Positions 7,075-14,135 of a DNA stretch of 37,599 bases are shown piece after piece. Both the position numbers and the translations under genes were made by a program. How positions within the stretch are numbered: position 1 is the first letter of the stretch; the number at the start of each line of letters is the position of its first letter. Origin of the DNA: Elusimicrobiales bacterium (lineage in GTDB: Bacteria > Elusimicrobiota > Elusimicrobia > Elusimicrobiales > Elusimicrobiaceae); the NCBI GenBank assembly GCA_041651175.1, contig JBAZJT010000019.1:1-37599 (forward strand), in the 5' to 3' direction. The notes beneath the pieces are model-generated. The model was not told the DNA's origin. It saw nothing but the letters and a program-made list of their open reading frames with translations, and ran no database searches.

Positions 7075-8313
7075 TTACGCGGCACTATCTAACAGCAACT
7101 CTGGCGGCGTTTTTGCGATTGCAAGCGCGGATAGCGGGATAATCCGCAGCTTGTCGGAACTCAGTGACTTGGCAAGCGTTGCGTCGCATGGATAGATAAT
7201 AGCCCGGATTCCCTGCTTTGCGGCGGGGATTTCTTTGGCAAACGCTTCAATGCCTTTGGCATGCGCAGGCGATGGCGTAGCTGAAAATTTGCATTCAATC
7301 GCGTGAAATTTGCCTTTCCACTCCACGATAAAATCCACCTCGTCATTGGCGGCGGTGCGCCAGTAATACGCAGCCGGTTTCTCGCCGGAGTTGGCAAACA
7401 GGCGGAACAGCTCGCCCGCGACCAGATTTTCAAACAAATAGCCGGATTGCGGACCGTCCGGCAGTTGCTTGCTATCCGAAAACCCGAGCAGGTTAGATAA
7501 TGTCCCCGTATCGGCGAAATAAATCTTGGGCGCATGGATAAGCCGCTTTTTGAATTTCAGATAAAACGGCGGCAGCACTATGGTTTGATAGCTGGCATTT
7601 AAAACGGAAAGCCAATTTTTTACCGAATTTACGGAGATGCCCGTCTCCGTGGAAACGGCAGACATATTCAGCAGGCCTCCGGCCTGGCTGGCCAAAACGC
7701 GGACAAACTGGCTGAAAGTATTTAAGTCGCCCACTTTGAGTATCTGGCGGACATCCCGCTCAATATAAGTGGACATATACGCATTCTGCCATGCGCGAAA
7801 TTCCAGTTCCTTGCGACGATGCAACTCCGGATAGCTGCCGCACAGCATCCAATTGGCGGCTGTTGCCTGATTTTTTACGGCAGGAATGCGATGTTTCGGA
7901 TTCTCGGAGAGGGCAAGCGGGTAAAGCTCCAGTATCCGCGCCCGTCCGGCTAACGATTGCGAAACGCCCTGCATCAAAAGAAAATTCTGCGAGCCTGTGA
8001 GGACAAACTGCCCCATCTTGTCGCGGTCCGCGTCAACCAGTTCTTTAATATAGCTCAAAAGCTCCGGCGCGTACTGGATTTCATCCATTACCACCGGCGG
8101 CTTGTTCCGTTCAAGAAAGCCGCGCGGGTCCTGCAAGGCAAATGCCCGGATATCGGGCGTTTCAAGGGAAATATATTTGTGAGAGCCGGACAGAACCGCT
8201 TTTACAAGCGACGTTTTGCCGGATTGACGCGGCCCGGTAACAATAACTGCGGGGAATTGTTTGAGCGCGGCTTTTAACGCGGGCTCCAGATTTCTGTGAA
8301 AGTAATCAGCCAT
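7075..8313 (-). CDS. AAA_14/DUF4143 family ATPase
   Basis: A 412-residue P-loop ATPase of the common AAA_14 plus DUF4143 architecture. Walker A is GPRQSGKTS at 27-35, Walker B VVMDEIQ at 74-80 and the sensor-like LTGSQN at 105-110. A winged-helix region follows, and the C-terminus contains DEVDF..WKG..ECK near 325-350, a PD-(D/E)XK-like nuclease signature. These proteins are frequent in accessory regions. Their cellular role is not established, although toxin-antitoxin or defence roles have been suggested. The protein appears complete. It lies within the repeat-flanked island, starts next to a palindrome that overlaps its likely promoter, and has no Shine-Dalgarno site. Confidence 0.88.
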   Translation of the reverse strand: MADYFHRNLEPALKAALKQFPAVIVTGPRQSGKTSLVKAVLSGSHKYISLETPDIRAFALQDPRGFLERNKPPVVMDEIQYAPELLSYIKELVDADRDKMGQFVLTGSQNFLLMQGVSQSLAGRARILELYPLALSENPKHRIPAVKNQATAANWMLCGSYPELHRRKELEFRAWQNAYMSTYIERDVRQILKVGDLNTFSQFVRVLASQAGGLLNMSAVSTETGISVNSVKNWLSVLNASYQTIVLPPFYLKFKKRLIHAPKIYFADTGTLSNLLGFSDSKQLPDGPQSGYLFENLVAGELFRLFANSGEKPAAYYWRTAANDEVDFIVEWKGKFHAIECKFSATPSPAHAKGIEAFAKEIPAAKQGIRAIIYPCDATLAKSLSSDKLRIIPLSALAIAKTPPELLLDSAA

Positions 8314-8319
8314 GTCTAA

Positions 8320-8348
8320 ATGTTAGACAATTTGCAAAGTAAATGCAA
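8320..8348 (-). promoter_or_regulatory. Promoter for the DUF4143 ATPase, likely leaderless
   Basis: On the minus strand TTGCAT (8343-8348) and TAACAT (8320-8325) are separated by 17 bases. Transcription would begin about seven bases after the -10, at or next to the ATG at 8313, which agrees with the absence of a ribosome binding site. The call rests on sequence alone. Confidence 0.5.
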
Positions 8349-8358
8349 ATTATCTAAC
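8322..8358. promoter_or_regulatory. Palindrome overlapping the ATPase promoter (candidate operator)
   Basis: Arms 8322-8336 (GTTAGACAATTTGCA) and 8344-8358 (TGCAAATTATCTAAC) are 15 bases long with one mismatch and a seven-base spacer. They cover both the -35 and -10 of the ATPase promoter. A second small palindrome, GTCTAA-ATG-TTAGAC, overlaps one arm. A dimeric repressor site is the natural reading; autoregulation is inferred. Confidence 0.5.
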
Positions 8359-8366
8359 TATCGTGA

Positions 8367-8461
8367 TGGGCGAGATTTTGACCGGGCAAATCCCCCCCCA
8401 AGGCCGCCTGCCGGTGAAGTTGAAGCCGTGGCAATCCTCCGGCAAGCCGCATGCGGAGTGA
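8367..8461 (+). pseudogene. 3' fragment of the GH3 hexosaminidase gene
   Basis: This is the second copy of the final 31 codons and stop of the GH3 gene at 3989-5647, with two silent differences. It has no start codon context and is preceded by the ATPase promoter region, so it is not expressed as part of an enzyme. It marks where the ancestral GH3 gene met its convergent neighbour before the island was inserted. Confidence 0.9.
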
Positions 8462-8487
8462 TCCCGCCGAGACTGCAATTTCCGGGT

Positions 8488-8520
8488 AAAAAAACCGCCG
8501 CCGCGATAATCGCGGCGGCG
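8488..8520 (-). terminator. Intrinsic terminator of the LprI-like gene
   Basis: A perfect ten-base-pair GC stem (8496-8505 with 8511-8520, loop ATAAT). On the minus strand it is followed by a run of seven T residues (the A run at 8488-8494). It lies 30 bases after the LprI-like gene stop codon. Confidence 0.85.
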
Positions 8521-8550
8521 CGTTCAATTTGTTTCAGGACAGCGGAGCGG

Positions 8551-9153
8551 TTATCGACAGTTCATGCCGACGCAATAGGTTCCGATGCAATAGCCTCCGA
8601 CGCCCGGCCTTGTTATCCACGAACAGCCGCGGTGTGACATGCATGAGCTTTGGCCAAGCCCCGAGCAGGAAATATACTGGCCCCTGGTCTGTGCCGGGGA
8701 ACCGTCGGTCTCCCAGTTGAATGATGCCGTTGTAACTCCCGAGGCCTTTTTGAGGGCTTTTTCCAGATTTGCCGCCCTTGCGCGGACAAATTTCATTTTC
8801 GAGGCCGCTGCCGCCGCATTGCACTCCATGCGGGATGTGGAGTTGGCGCAGGCTGCGTCCATGGCGTCAAAAGCCTCCGAGCGGTGAGCCAGCCAGCCGC
8901 CCTGTTCCTGCTCAAGCGTGTTCCGCCCCTGCGGGTCCAGCGTGTCCATTAGCTTGCTGTAAGTTTCCTCTATGTGTTTGTCCCAGTTGCCTTCGGCTTC
9001 CATGGCGCACTCGGTCATTGCCGGTTTGTCGGCTTGCGCCCTGCCCGCGCAGATTTTGTATGCCTCGTCTATGACGGACGACAGAGGGGGAGCTGCCTTC
9101 GCACCCGATGCCAGCAGCAGACATGCCGCAGCCGCAAGAATTGTTCCGTTCAT
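8551..9153 (-). CDS. Secreted LprI-like protein with Cys-rich C-terminus
   Basis: A 200-residue exported protein (signal peptide about 1-20, ending AKA) with an AAGGAG ribosome binding site. Residues about 35-115 match the lysozyme-inhibitor LprI/DUF1311 pattern: paired cysteines (35, 49, 102, 111), the NWDKHIEETYSKLM helix and a following LEQEQGGWLAHRSEA helix. The last 40 residues add six cysteines (163, 171, 177, 189, 194, 199), which suggests a small disulfide-bonded module not usual for this family. LprI proteins of mycobacteria inhibit lysozyme. Whether this one does is not known. It ends in the terminator within the direct repeat. Confidence 0.75.
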   Translation of the reverse strand: MNGTILAAAACLLLASGAKAAPPLSSVIDEAYKICAGRAQADKPAMTECAMEAEGNWDKHIEETYSKLMDTLDPQGRNTLEQEQGGWLAHRSEAFDAMDAACANSTSRMECNAAAAASKMKFVRARAANLEKALKKASGVTTASFNWETDGSPAQTRGQYISCSGLGQSSCMSHRGCSWITRPGVGGYCIGTYCVGMNCR

Positions 9154-9289
9154 TTTTTTGCGCTCCTTGATTTTTGCATGGGCCGCTGTGCCGGTTTCTG
9201 GCCCTGTAGCGATAGTTTACCACGTAGCGTTTCACCAACGCATGGGCCGAAAGGCCTAGCGCCGGCTGCGGGGTTGCGGGGCCGTCCGC

Positions 9290-11686
9290 TCAGAACAGCG
9301 CCAGGTCAGTCAGGATTGCGGTGTACGACTGGGGGTGTTTCGTCTTCTGCGTGGCAAGTGTGGCGCACTGCATGCCAAGCCCCTCAAAAGCACGGGTGAA
9401 GGTGTGGAAGAAATCTTTCTCCAGTTTTATGAAATCCGTGGACGGCATGGGGCCCACAAGCAGCGCGCCCCTTAGCTTGCTGTTGTCGCAAGTGTCGGCC
9501 ATTTCTATGGGGGTGGTGTAGGCGTTGGGGTTGCTGTAGGATTTCATGAACGCCGTTTCAAACCAGCCGTCTATGCCAAGCTCCTGAGCGCGCTCGTAGA
9601 GGCGCATAAGCGTGTAGCGCGCCAGATTCTCCTCGCCCTCGGGGTAGTAAACCCCCCAGCGGCCCCATTCGTTGGAGTTCGGCGGCGAAAATTTCTCGGC
9701 CTGTTCTATCTCTTCCGCGGTGGGGATTTCAAGCTGCGCGCCAAGCGGCAGGGCCAGAAGCTCCGTCATGCGCTGCGGTTCGTTGGGAAATTCGGAACCC
9801 ATGGCGCCTTTGAGCTTGTGCAGCCTGGACATATTGACCTGTCCGGTTTCCAGCGGAGACTCGCCGCTGAAAAGAACATTGTCCTGTATGTTCGGAAATG
9901 AAAGGTCCGACTTGTCCAGCATTCTCAGCAGCGTGTCTTTGGCGGTCTGCGGGTCCGGACAGGCGATGGAGCCTTCGTAGCCCGAAGGCAGATGGGTGTT
10001 CCACATCGCTTCAAAATCCCCAAGCGCCCGCCTGCCGAACACAGACGAGGCCACCATCTGCTTGCGGTTGCCGGGAAAGCTGCCCAGGGTCTGAGCAAGC
10101 AAATCCCTGTTGGAGGAGGTCATCACCATAAGGTTTATATCATCAACCACTATGGCGGACAGGGCGGAGAGCTGCGCGTCCAGTTCCTGCCAGGTTCCCT
10201 GGTCCACCGCGCGCCGTATGCCTTTTGACAGGCGCATGCCCGTGGTATACATGACAGTCCCGGGCCCCAGCGATTTCTCCATCCCGTAATACACCGCGTT
10301 AAGAAGATGCGTTTTGCCGCTGCCCGGCGCGCCGCTGATGAAATACGGGTTGAAAAAAGACCCCGGATTGTCCGTTATCGCGGAAGCCTTGGCGTGCACC
10401 GCGCGGTTGTGGGAGCCGGTCAGAACCGTGTCCATGGTCCATAACGGGTTCAGCGGGGCGCAGATGTCCCACTGGAAATTGGCCCGCCTGATGTGCTGCA
10501 GGGTTGCGGCATGCCTGGCCGGACGCATGGAGGGCGGAGTGTCCGCCGGGGAGGACGGGACGGACGGTATTTCCTCAAGCGGAGGCTGCGTCCTTCCCTC
10601 CGTGGCGGCGGGGGGCGGAGTGCGGGGCGGTGTTGGCGGAGCGGACGGCGGCTGAGCCGGCTGCGCGGGTTGCGGGGCCGGGAGCGGCGCTTCCTGAACG
10701 GGCTGCTGCGCAATCGGTTGCATTGCGGCGGCATCAGGCTCCTGCGGAGCAACGGCCTGGATAATGGGTTCCGGCATGGCGGGCTGCGTCTGGGTTTCCG
10801 GGGGCGTTACCGTGTCGCCCGGATGGGGAAAAGTGTCTGTTTGCGGCGAGGTCTGCTGGAACGGCGATGGCGCTGTCTCATCCGGCTGCGGGGCGGGGGT
10901 TGCGGGAAAAGGCTCCGGCTGCGCGGCGGGCGTGGCCTGCGGCATGAAAGCGGGCAGAGGCTGCGCCGCCTCATAGCCTGCGGGCGCGGCTTCCGGCGCG
11001 GGCTGGGGCGCAACCGGCTCCTGCTGAATTCTCAAATCCTGGAACATGGGCGCATCCTGCGCCGGCGTTTCCGGCGGCAGTTCCGGCTGTGGCGCGGGGA
11101 ACGGCGTTGCGCCAGTGTTTTGCGCAGGCTGGGGGGCGGACTGGCCCGGGACCGCAACTTCCTGCTCCGCGCGGTTCTTGTCCAGTTGCAGAAGCTGATC
11201 CTCCAGTCCGCGGAAAAAGGCACTGCCGTCGCCGTCGGGCATATAGGGGGCGGGCGCGTCCGCGGTTCCGAAGTCCGCGTTTTGCGCTAATTCCGGCGGG
11301 GGCGCGCTCTGCGCCGCGGACTCCGGCTGGGGCAGCCCTCCCGCCGGATTGGTTTTCTCGTTTTGCAGGTTGAGGAGGCTTTGCGTCAGCTTGTTGAAAA
11401 AATCCATGTCGTGCTTGGGCACGGGGCGGCTGGAGGGGTTGGTCTGTTCCGCAAGCCGGCATATTCCGGGCATGGCGGAGCGGACCGCGTCGCGCATGGC
11501 GGGGGTTACATGCGCCAGAAAAACCGCATACGTGTACGGCGAGCCGGCCCTGTGAGAGCTTTCCGCGAGTTTTGAAAATTTGTTCATCACCAGCCGCAAA
11601 TCCTTTATGTCTCCGTCCATGAAAAGCGCGTGGCGGTCCATATCGGTTTCGGAGGGGTATTTTGAAAGCAGCCATTTGGTAATCAT
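9290..11686 (-). CDS. DnaA-like AAA+ ATPase with long proline-rich linker
   Basis: This 798-residue protein has four parts. Residues 1-105 form a helical N-terminal domain of unknown family. Residues about 105-400 are a Pro/Ala/Gln-rich linker. Residues about 400-600 form a DnaA/Hda-type ATPase, with the entry motif NFQWDICAPLNP (403-414), Walker A GAPGSGKTH (452-460) and Walker B IVVDDIN (512-518). A C-terminal region of about 200 residues has no DnaA domain IV (no DNA-binding helix-turn-helix signature). It therefore should not be a replication initiator. No signal peptide is present, so it is cytoplasmic. It starts three bases after the solute-binding protein gene, in the same operon. DnaA-like ATPases with such linkers may organise cell poles or motility machinery, but that is a guess. 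Confidence 0.75.
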   Translation of the reverse strand: MITKWLLSKYPSETDMDRHALFMDGDIKDLRLVMNKFSKLAESSHRAGSPYTYAVFLAHVTPAMRDAVRSAMPGICRLAEQTNPSSRPVPKHDMDFFNKLTQSLLNLQNEKTNPAGGLPQPESAAQSAPPPELAQNADFGTADAPAPYMPDGDGSAFFRGLEDQLLQLDKNRAEQEVAVPGQSAPQPAQNTGATPFPAPQPELPPETPAQDAPMFQDLRIQQEPVAPQPAPEAAPAGYEAAQPLPAFMPQATPAAQPEPFPATPAPQPDETAPSPFQQTSPQTDTFPHPGDTVTPPETQTQPAMPEPIIQAVAPQEPDAAAMQPIAQQPVQEAPLPAPQPAQPAQPPSAPPTPPRTPPPAATEGRTQPPLEEIPSVPSSPADTPPSMRPARHAATLQHIRRANFQWDICAPLNPLWTMDTVLTGSHNRAVHAKASAITDNPGSFFNPYFISGAPGSGKTHLLNAVYYGMEKSLGPGTVMYTTGMRLSKGIRRAVDQGTWQELDAQLSALSAIVVDDINLMVMTSSNRDLLAQTLGSFPGNRKQMVASSVFGRRALGDFEAMWNTHLPSGYEGSIACPDPQTAKDTLLRMLDKSDLSFPNIQDNVLFSGESPLETGQVNMSRLHKLKGAMGSEFPNEPQRMTELLALPLGAQLEIPTAEEIEQAEKFSPPNSNEWGRWGVYYPEGEENLARYTLMRLYERAQELGIDGWFETAFMKSYSNPNAYTTPIEMADTCDNSKLRGALLVGPMPSTDFIKLEKDFFHTFTRAFEGLGMQCATLATQKTKHPQSYTAILTDLALF

Positions 11687-11689
11687 GTG

Positions 11690-13375
11690 TCAGCGTTTCT
11701 CCACTTTGTAGTAATCCGGGTAATTGTGCAGGGCGAACACGCCGGTCAGCGCGTCCGGGCCGAAGGCGCCCTCCCGGCGCGCGACGAAAGCGTCAGTAGT
11801 GAAAAGCAGCATGTACGGCGCGTCCTGGGCGTAGATGCGGTCCAATTTTTCCAGCGCGATTGCGCCGCCGAATGCGCCGTCCAGATATTTGTCGGCCTGC
11901 GGGTTGCGGTAATGCTGCGCGTAAGGAACGGCGCCTTCCGAGTGCAGCATCGTAAACGCCAGGCCGTAAAAACCGGGGGTGTCCGATTCCGCCTTCAGGG
12001 CGAATATCGGGAAGCGGCTTTCCGGCAGCCGGTTCAGCAGTTCCGGCAGAGGCATGGTTTTTACGCGCAGCCTGAAATTGGGGTTTAGCTTTTTAAGCCC
12101 GCAAGCCAGCAGTTCCATTGCGGCGCGCGATTCATAATCCCCGTCCCCGCAGACCGCCTCTATGTAAAACCCGTTTTTCCACAGCCGTCCGCCGTGCGCT
12201 TTTTTGAGATGCCGGGCCGCCTTCTCCGGGTTTAAGGAATAGGGCGGGGATTCCGGCCCGCCGGGCCGGCGCAGCGGGGTAGCAGGGCGGATTGCCCCGC
12301 CTCCCGACATGTCCAGCAGCTTGCCGTAATCCAGGGCGAAGGCAAATCCCTTGCGCGCGTTCTCGTCCGCGAAAAAATCCGGCGGCACGCCTTTGCCGTC
12401 CAGCAGCCCGCTTCCCGCCATCGGGTTGGAGGCCACCGCGATGGCGAAATTGAATGCCGCGAATTTGACGGAGCGGTTCGGCAGCCCTTCGGTTATCGTT
12501 ACGGTTTTCATCCCGCGTAAATGAGGCAGGCTGGCGCGGGAGAAATCCGCGAAATCGGCGTCGCCGGCTTCCAGCATGGCCTGGCGGGTATTCTCGGAAG
12601 GCTCGGTCAGAAAAACAAGGCGGTTTGCCCGGGCGGGCGCGCGCCAGTAGTTTCCGTTTCTGGCCAGCACGGCGCGTCCCGTTGCGCTGGTGAAATTCTC
12701 CAGCCTGAACGGGCCGGTGCCGTTGGCTTCGGTTTCCGCGCCGGACGGGGCGGAGGCGTGCTTCTGCCATGTATCCGGCGCGCCGTCCCAGCCGCCATGC
12801 GCCGCAGTCCATGACTTTGACATCACAAAAGGCCATGAGGCCGCAATTTCCAGAAACCGGGAATACGGTTTTTTAAGGGTTATGACCACACTGGAGCCGT
12901 CCGCGCGGACGGCCTTGGCGAAATCCTCGTACTTGACCCGGAAGCCGCCGTCCGGCCCGCGTATGGAGCCGACACCCAGCAGCGGCCTCAGAAAAAGCGC
13001 GGCGGGGCGGCCCGGAGCGTCCATCATCATCAGCCGGACAAGGGAGTATCGCACATCCTCCGCCGTCAGCGGGGTTCCGTCGTGGAATTTGACGTCCTTG
13101 CGTATGGGGAATGTGTAAACCAGCCCGTCCGGAGAGACCAGGCCGTTTTCCCGCGACGGCGTTTCCGAACTGATTGCTGGTTTGAAATCGGAGTAGGTGT
13201 CCCCGAAAAACAGAAGCGGCTCGTAGATATTGAAAGCCACCGCCAGGCTGTAGTGGTCGCAAACCGCGGCGGGGTCCAGCGTGGAGGGCTTGTCCGGCAG
13301 GACAGTCACAAAAGCCCCCCCCGCCCAGGCCGGGGCGCAGAATGAAGCAAGCAGAAAAGCGATTTTCGCGGTCAT
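11690..13375 (-). CDS. Family 5 (DppA/OppA-type) extracellular solute-binding protein
   Basis: Periplasmic binding protein of the peptide/nickel ABC class, 561 residues. The start at 13375 overlaps the upstream stop as ATGA and gives a clean signal peptide (MTAKIAFLLASFCAPAWAG). Family features are present: STLDPA near the N-terminus, YEPLLFFGD, VKFHDGTPLTAEDVRYSL, NGTGPFRLE, and a C-terminal half with a YAQDAPYMLLF helix. No permease or ATPase gene is adjacent, so either the transporter is elsewhere or the protein acts as a sensor. The placement directly before a DnaA-like ATPase is unusual. Confidence 0.88.
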   Translation of the reverse strand: MTAKIAFLLASFCAPAWAGGAFVTVLPDKPSTLDPAAVCDHYSLAVAFNIYEPLLFFGDTYSDFKPAISSETPSRENGLVSPDGLVYTFPIRKDVKFHDGTPLTAEDVRYSLVRLMMMDAPGRPAALFLRPLLGVGSIRGPDGGFRVKYEDFAKAVRADGSSVVITLKKPYSRFLEIAASWPFVMSKSWTAAHGGWDGAPDTWQKHASAPSGAETEANGTGPFRLENFTSATGRAVLARNGNYWRAPARANRLVFLTEPSENTRQAMLEAGDADFADFSRASLPHLRGMKTVTITEGLPNRSVKFAAFNFAIAVASNPMAGSGLLDGKGVPPDFFADENARKGFAFALDYGKLLDMSGGGAIRPATPLRRPGGPESPPYSLNPEKAARHLKKAHGGRLWKNGFYIEAVCGDGDYESRAAMELLACGLKKLNPNFRLRVKTMPLPELLNRLPESRFPIFALKAESDTPGFYGLAFTMLHSEGAVPYAQHYRNPQADKYLDGAFGGAIALEKLDRIYAQDAPYMLLFTTDAFVARREGAFGPDALTGVFALHNYPDYYKVEKR

Positions 13376-14016
13376 GGCTGTTCGTTCCCGAACTGGTCGT
13401 AGGTTATGGAGCGGCGCTCGTATTGTCCCGCCGCCTCCGTTCCGCCGAAAACGCTGACGCCGAAGGACATGTTGCCGTTGAAAAGCGGCAGCACCTGATG
13501 CGCGTATGTGTTGTTCCCTCCGGAGTATCTGGCGCGCCATGCCAGCACGCCTCTGCCGTCATATTTCCACAGGGCGGCGTAATAGTGCCCGTCTTCCCTG
13601 ACATTGCAGGCGGCGTAGACATTTCCGCTGTAATCAACCGCCATGGTTACGGGGATGTTGTTCAATGTGTCGCTGTAGCCGGCCCGCCATGTCATGTAGC
13701 CCTGCGCGTCGTAGCGCAGCAACTCAAAGGCGCGCAGCCCGTTGACCCTGTTTTCGGCCAGTATGAAGGCGCCGTCGTCTGCGGCCATCAGATAGACGGG
13801 TTTTGCGTCGTAGCCGGGGTCGTAATCCGCCTCCCATACCAGATAGCCGTTCACATCCGAGTTGGCAAGATGGACATATGAGTTGTGATTGTTATACCGG
13901 GCGCTGATGGAATAGACGGTGCCGATGCCGCTTGCGGATGAAATAAGCGCGTTTACCTGCGCCGGAGCGGGCGCGGCAAACACGGCCGCCGTCAGAAAAG
14001 CGAGCGGAAAGCGCAT
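13372..14016 (-). CDS. Secreted beta-repeat protein, unknown function
   Basis: A 214-residue exported protein (signal peptide 1-19, ending APAQ). The mature part consists of about four beta-type repeats with the recurring element Y-x-x-G-x-x-x-W-x-A-x-Y (for example LVWEADYDPGYDA, MTWRAGYSDTLNN and LAWRARYSGGNNT), as in SBBP or propeller-blade proteins. It is too short to close a full propeller alone. It is the first gene of the operon leading to the solute-binding protein and the DnaA-like ATPase. A TACAAT box 9-14 bases before the ATG on the minus strand may be its -10. Confidence 0.65.
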   Translation of the reverse strand: MRFPLAFLTAAVFAAPAPAQVNALISSASGIGTVYSISARYNNHNSYVHLANSDVNGYLVWEADYDPGYDAKPVYLMAADDGAFILAENRVNGLRAFELLRYDAQGYMTWRAGYSDTLNNIPVTMAVDYSGNVYAACNVREDGHYYAALWKYDGRGVLAWRARYSGGNNTYAHQVLPLFNGNMSFGVSVFGGTEAAGQYERRSITYDQFGNEQP

Positions 14017-14135
14017 ACCGCTATTGTACTACATTATGCAATTGTTTCCAGAGAGCGGTGCGGGGTTGCGGGCGAAGTCCTTTTTAACGCGGCTGCGAAT
14101 TTGTAGAATTCCGGCGGTTCTTCAAGGAGGCAGTT

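Larger units (their letters stand above)
8367..8547 (+). repeat. Direct repeat copy 2 (GH3 3' end plus intact terminator)
   Basis: Partner of 5553-5733. In this copy the terminator hairpin is perfect and still serves the convergent LprI-like gene, whereas the GH3 part is only a remnant. In copy 1 the situation is reversed. Similarity ends just before the last codons of the LprI-like gene. Confidence 0.93.

Noticed and set aside
6734..7195. 153-codon plus-strand frame
   Set aside because: It is built from the inverted repeat arm and overlaps the ATPase 3' end; there is no ribosome binding site or family match.
9290..11686. Chromosomal replication initiator DnaA
   Set aside because: The AAA+ core is DnaA-like but domain IV is absent, and there is no dnaN or DnaA-box cluster nearby.
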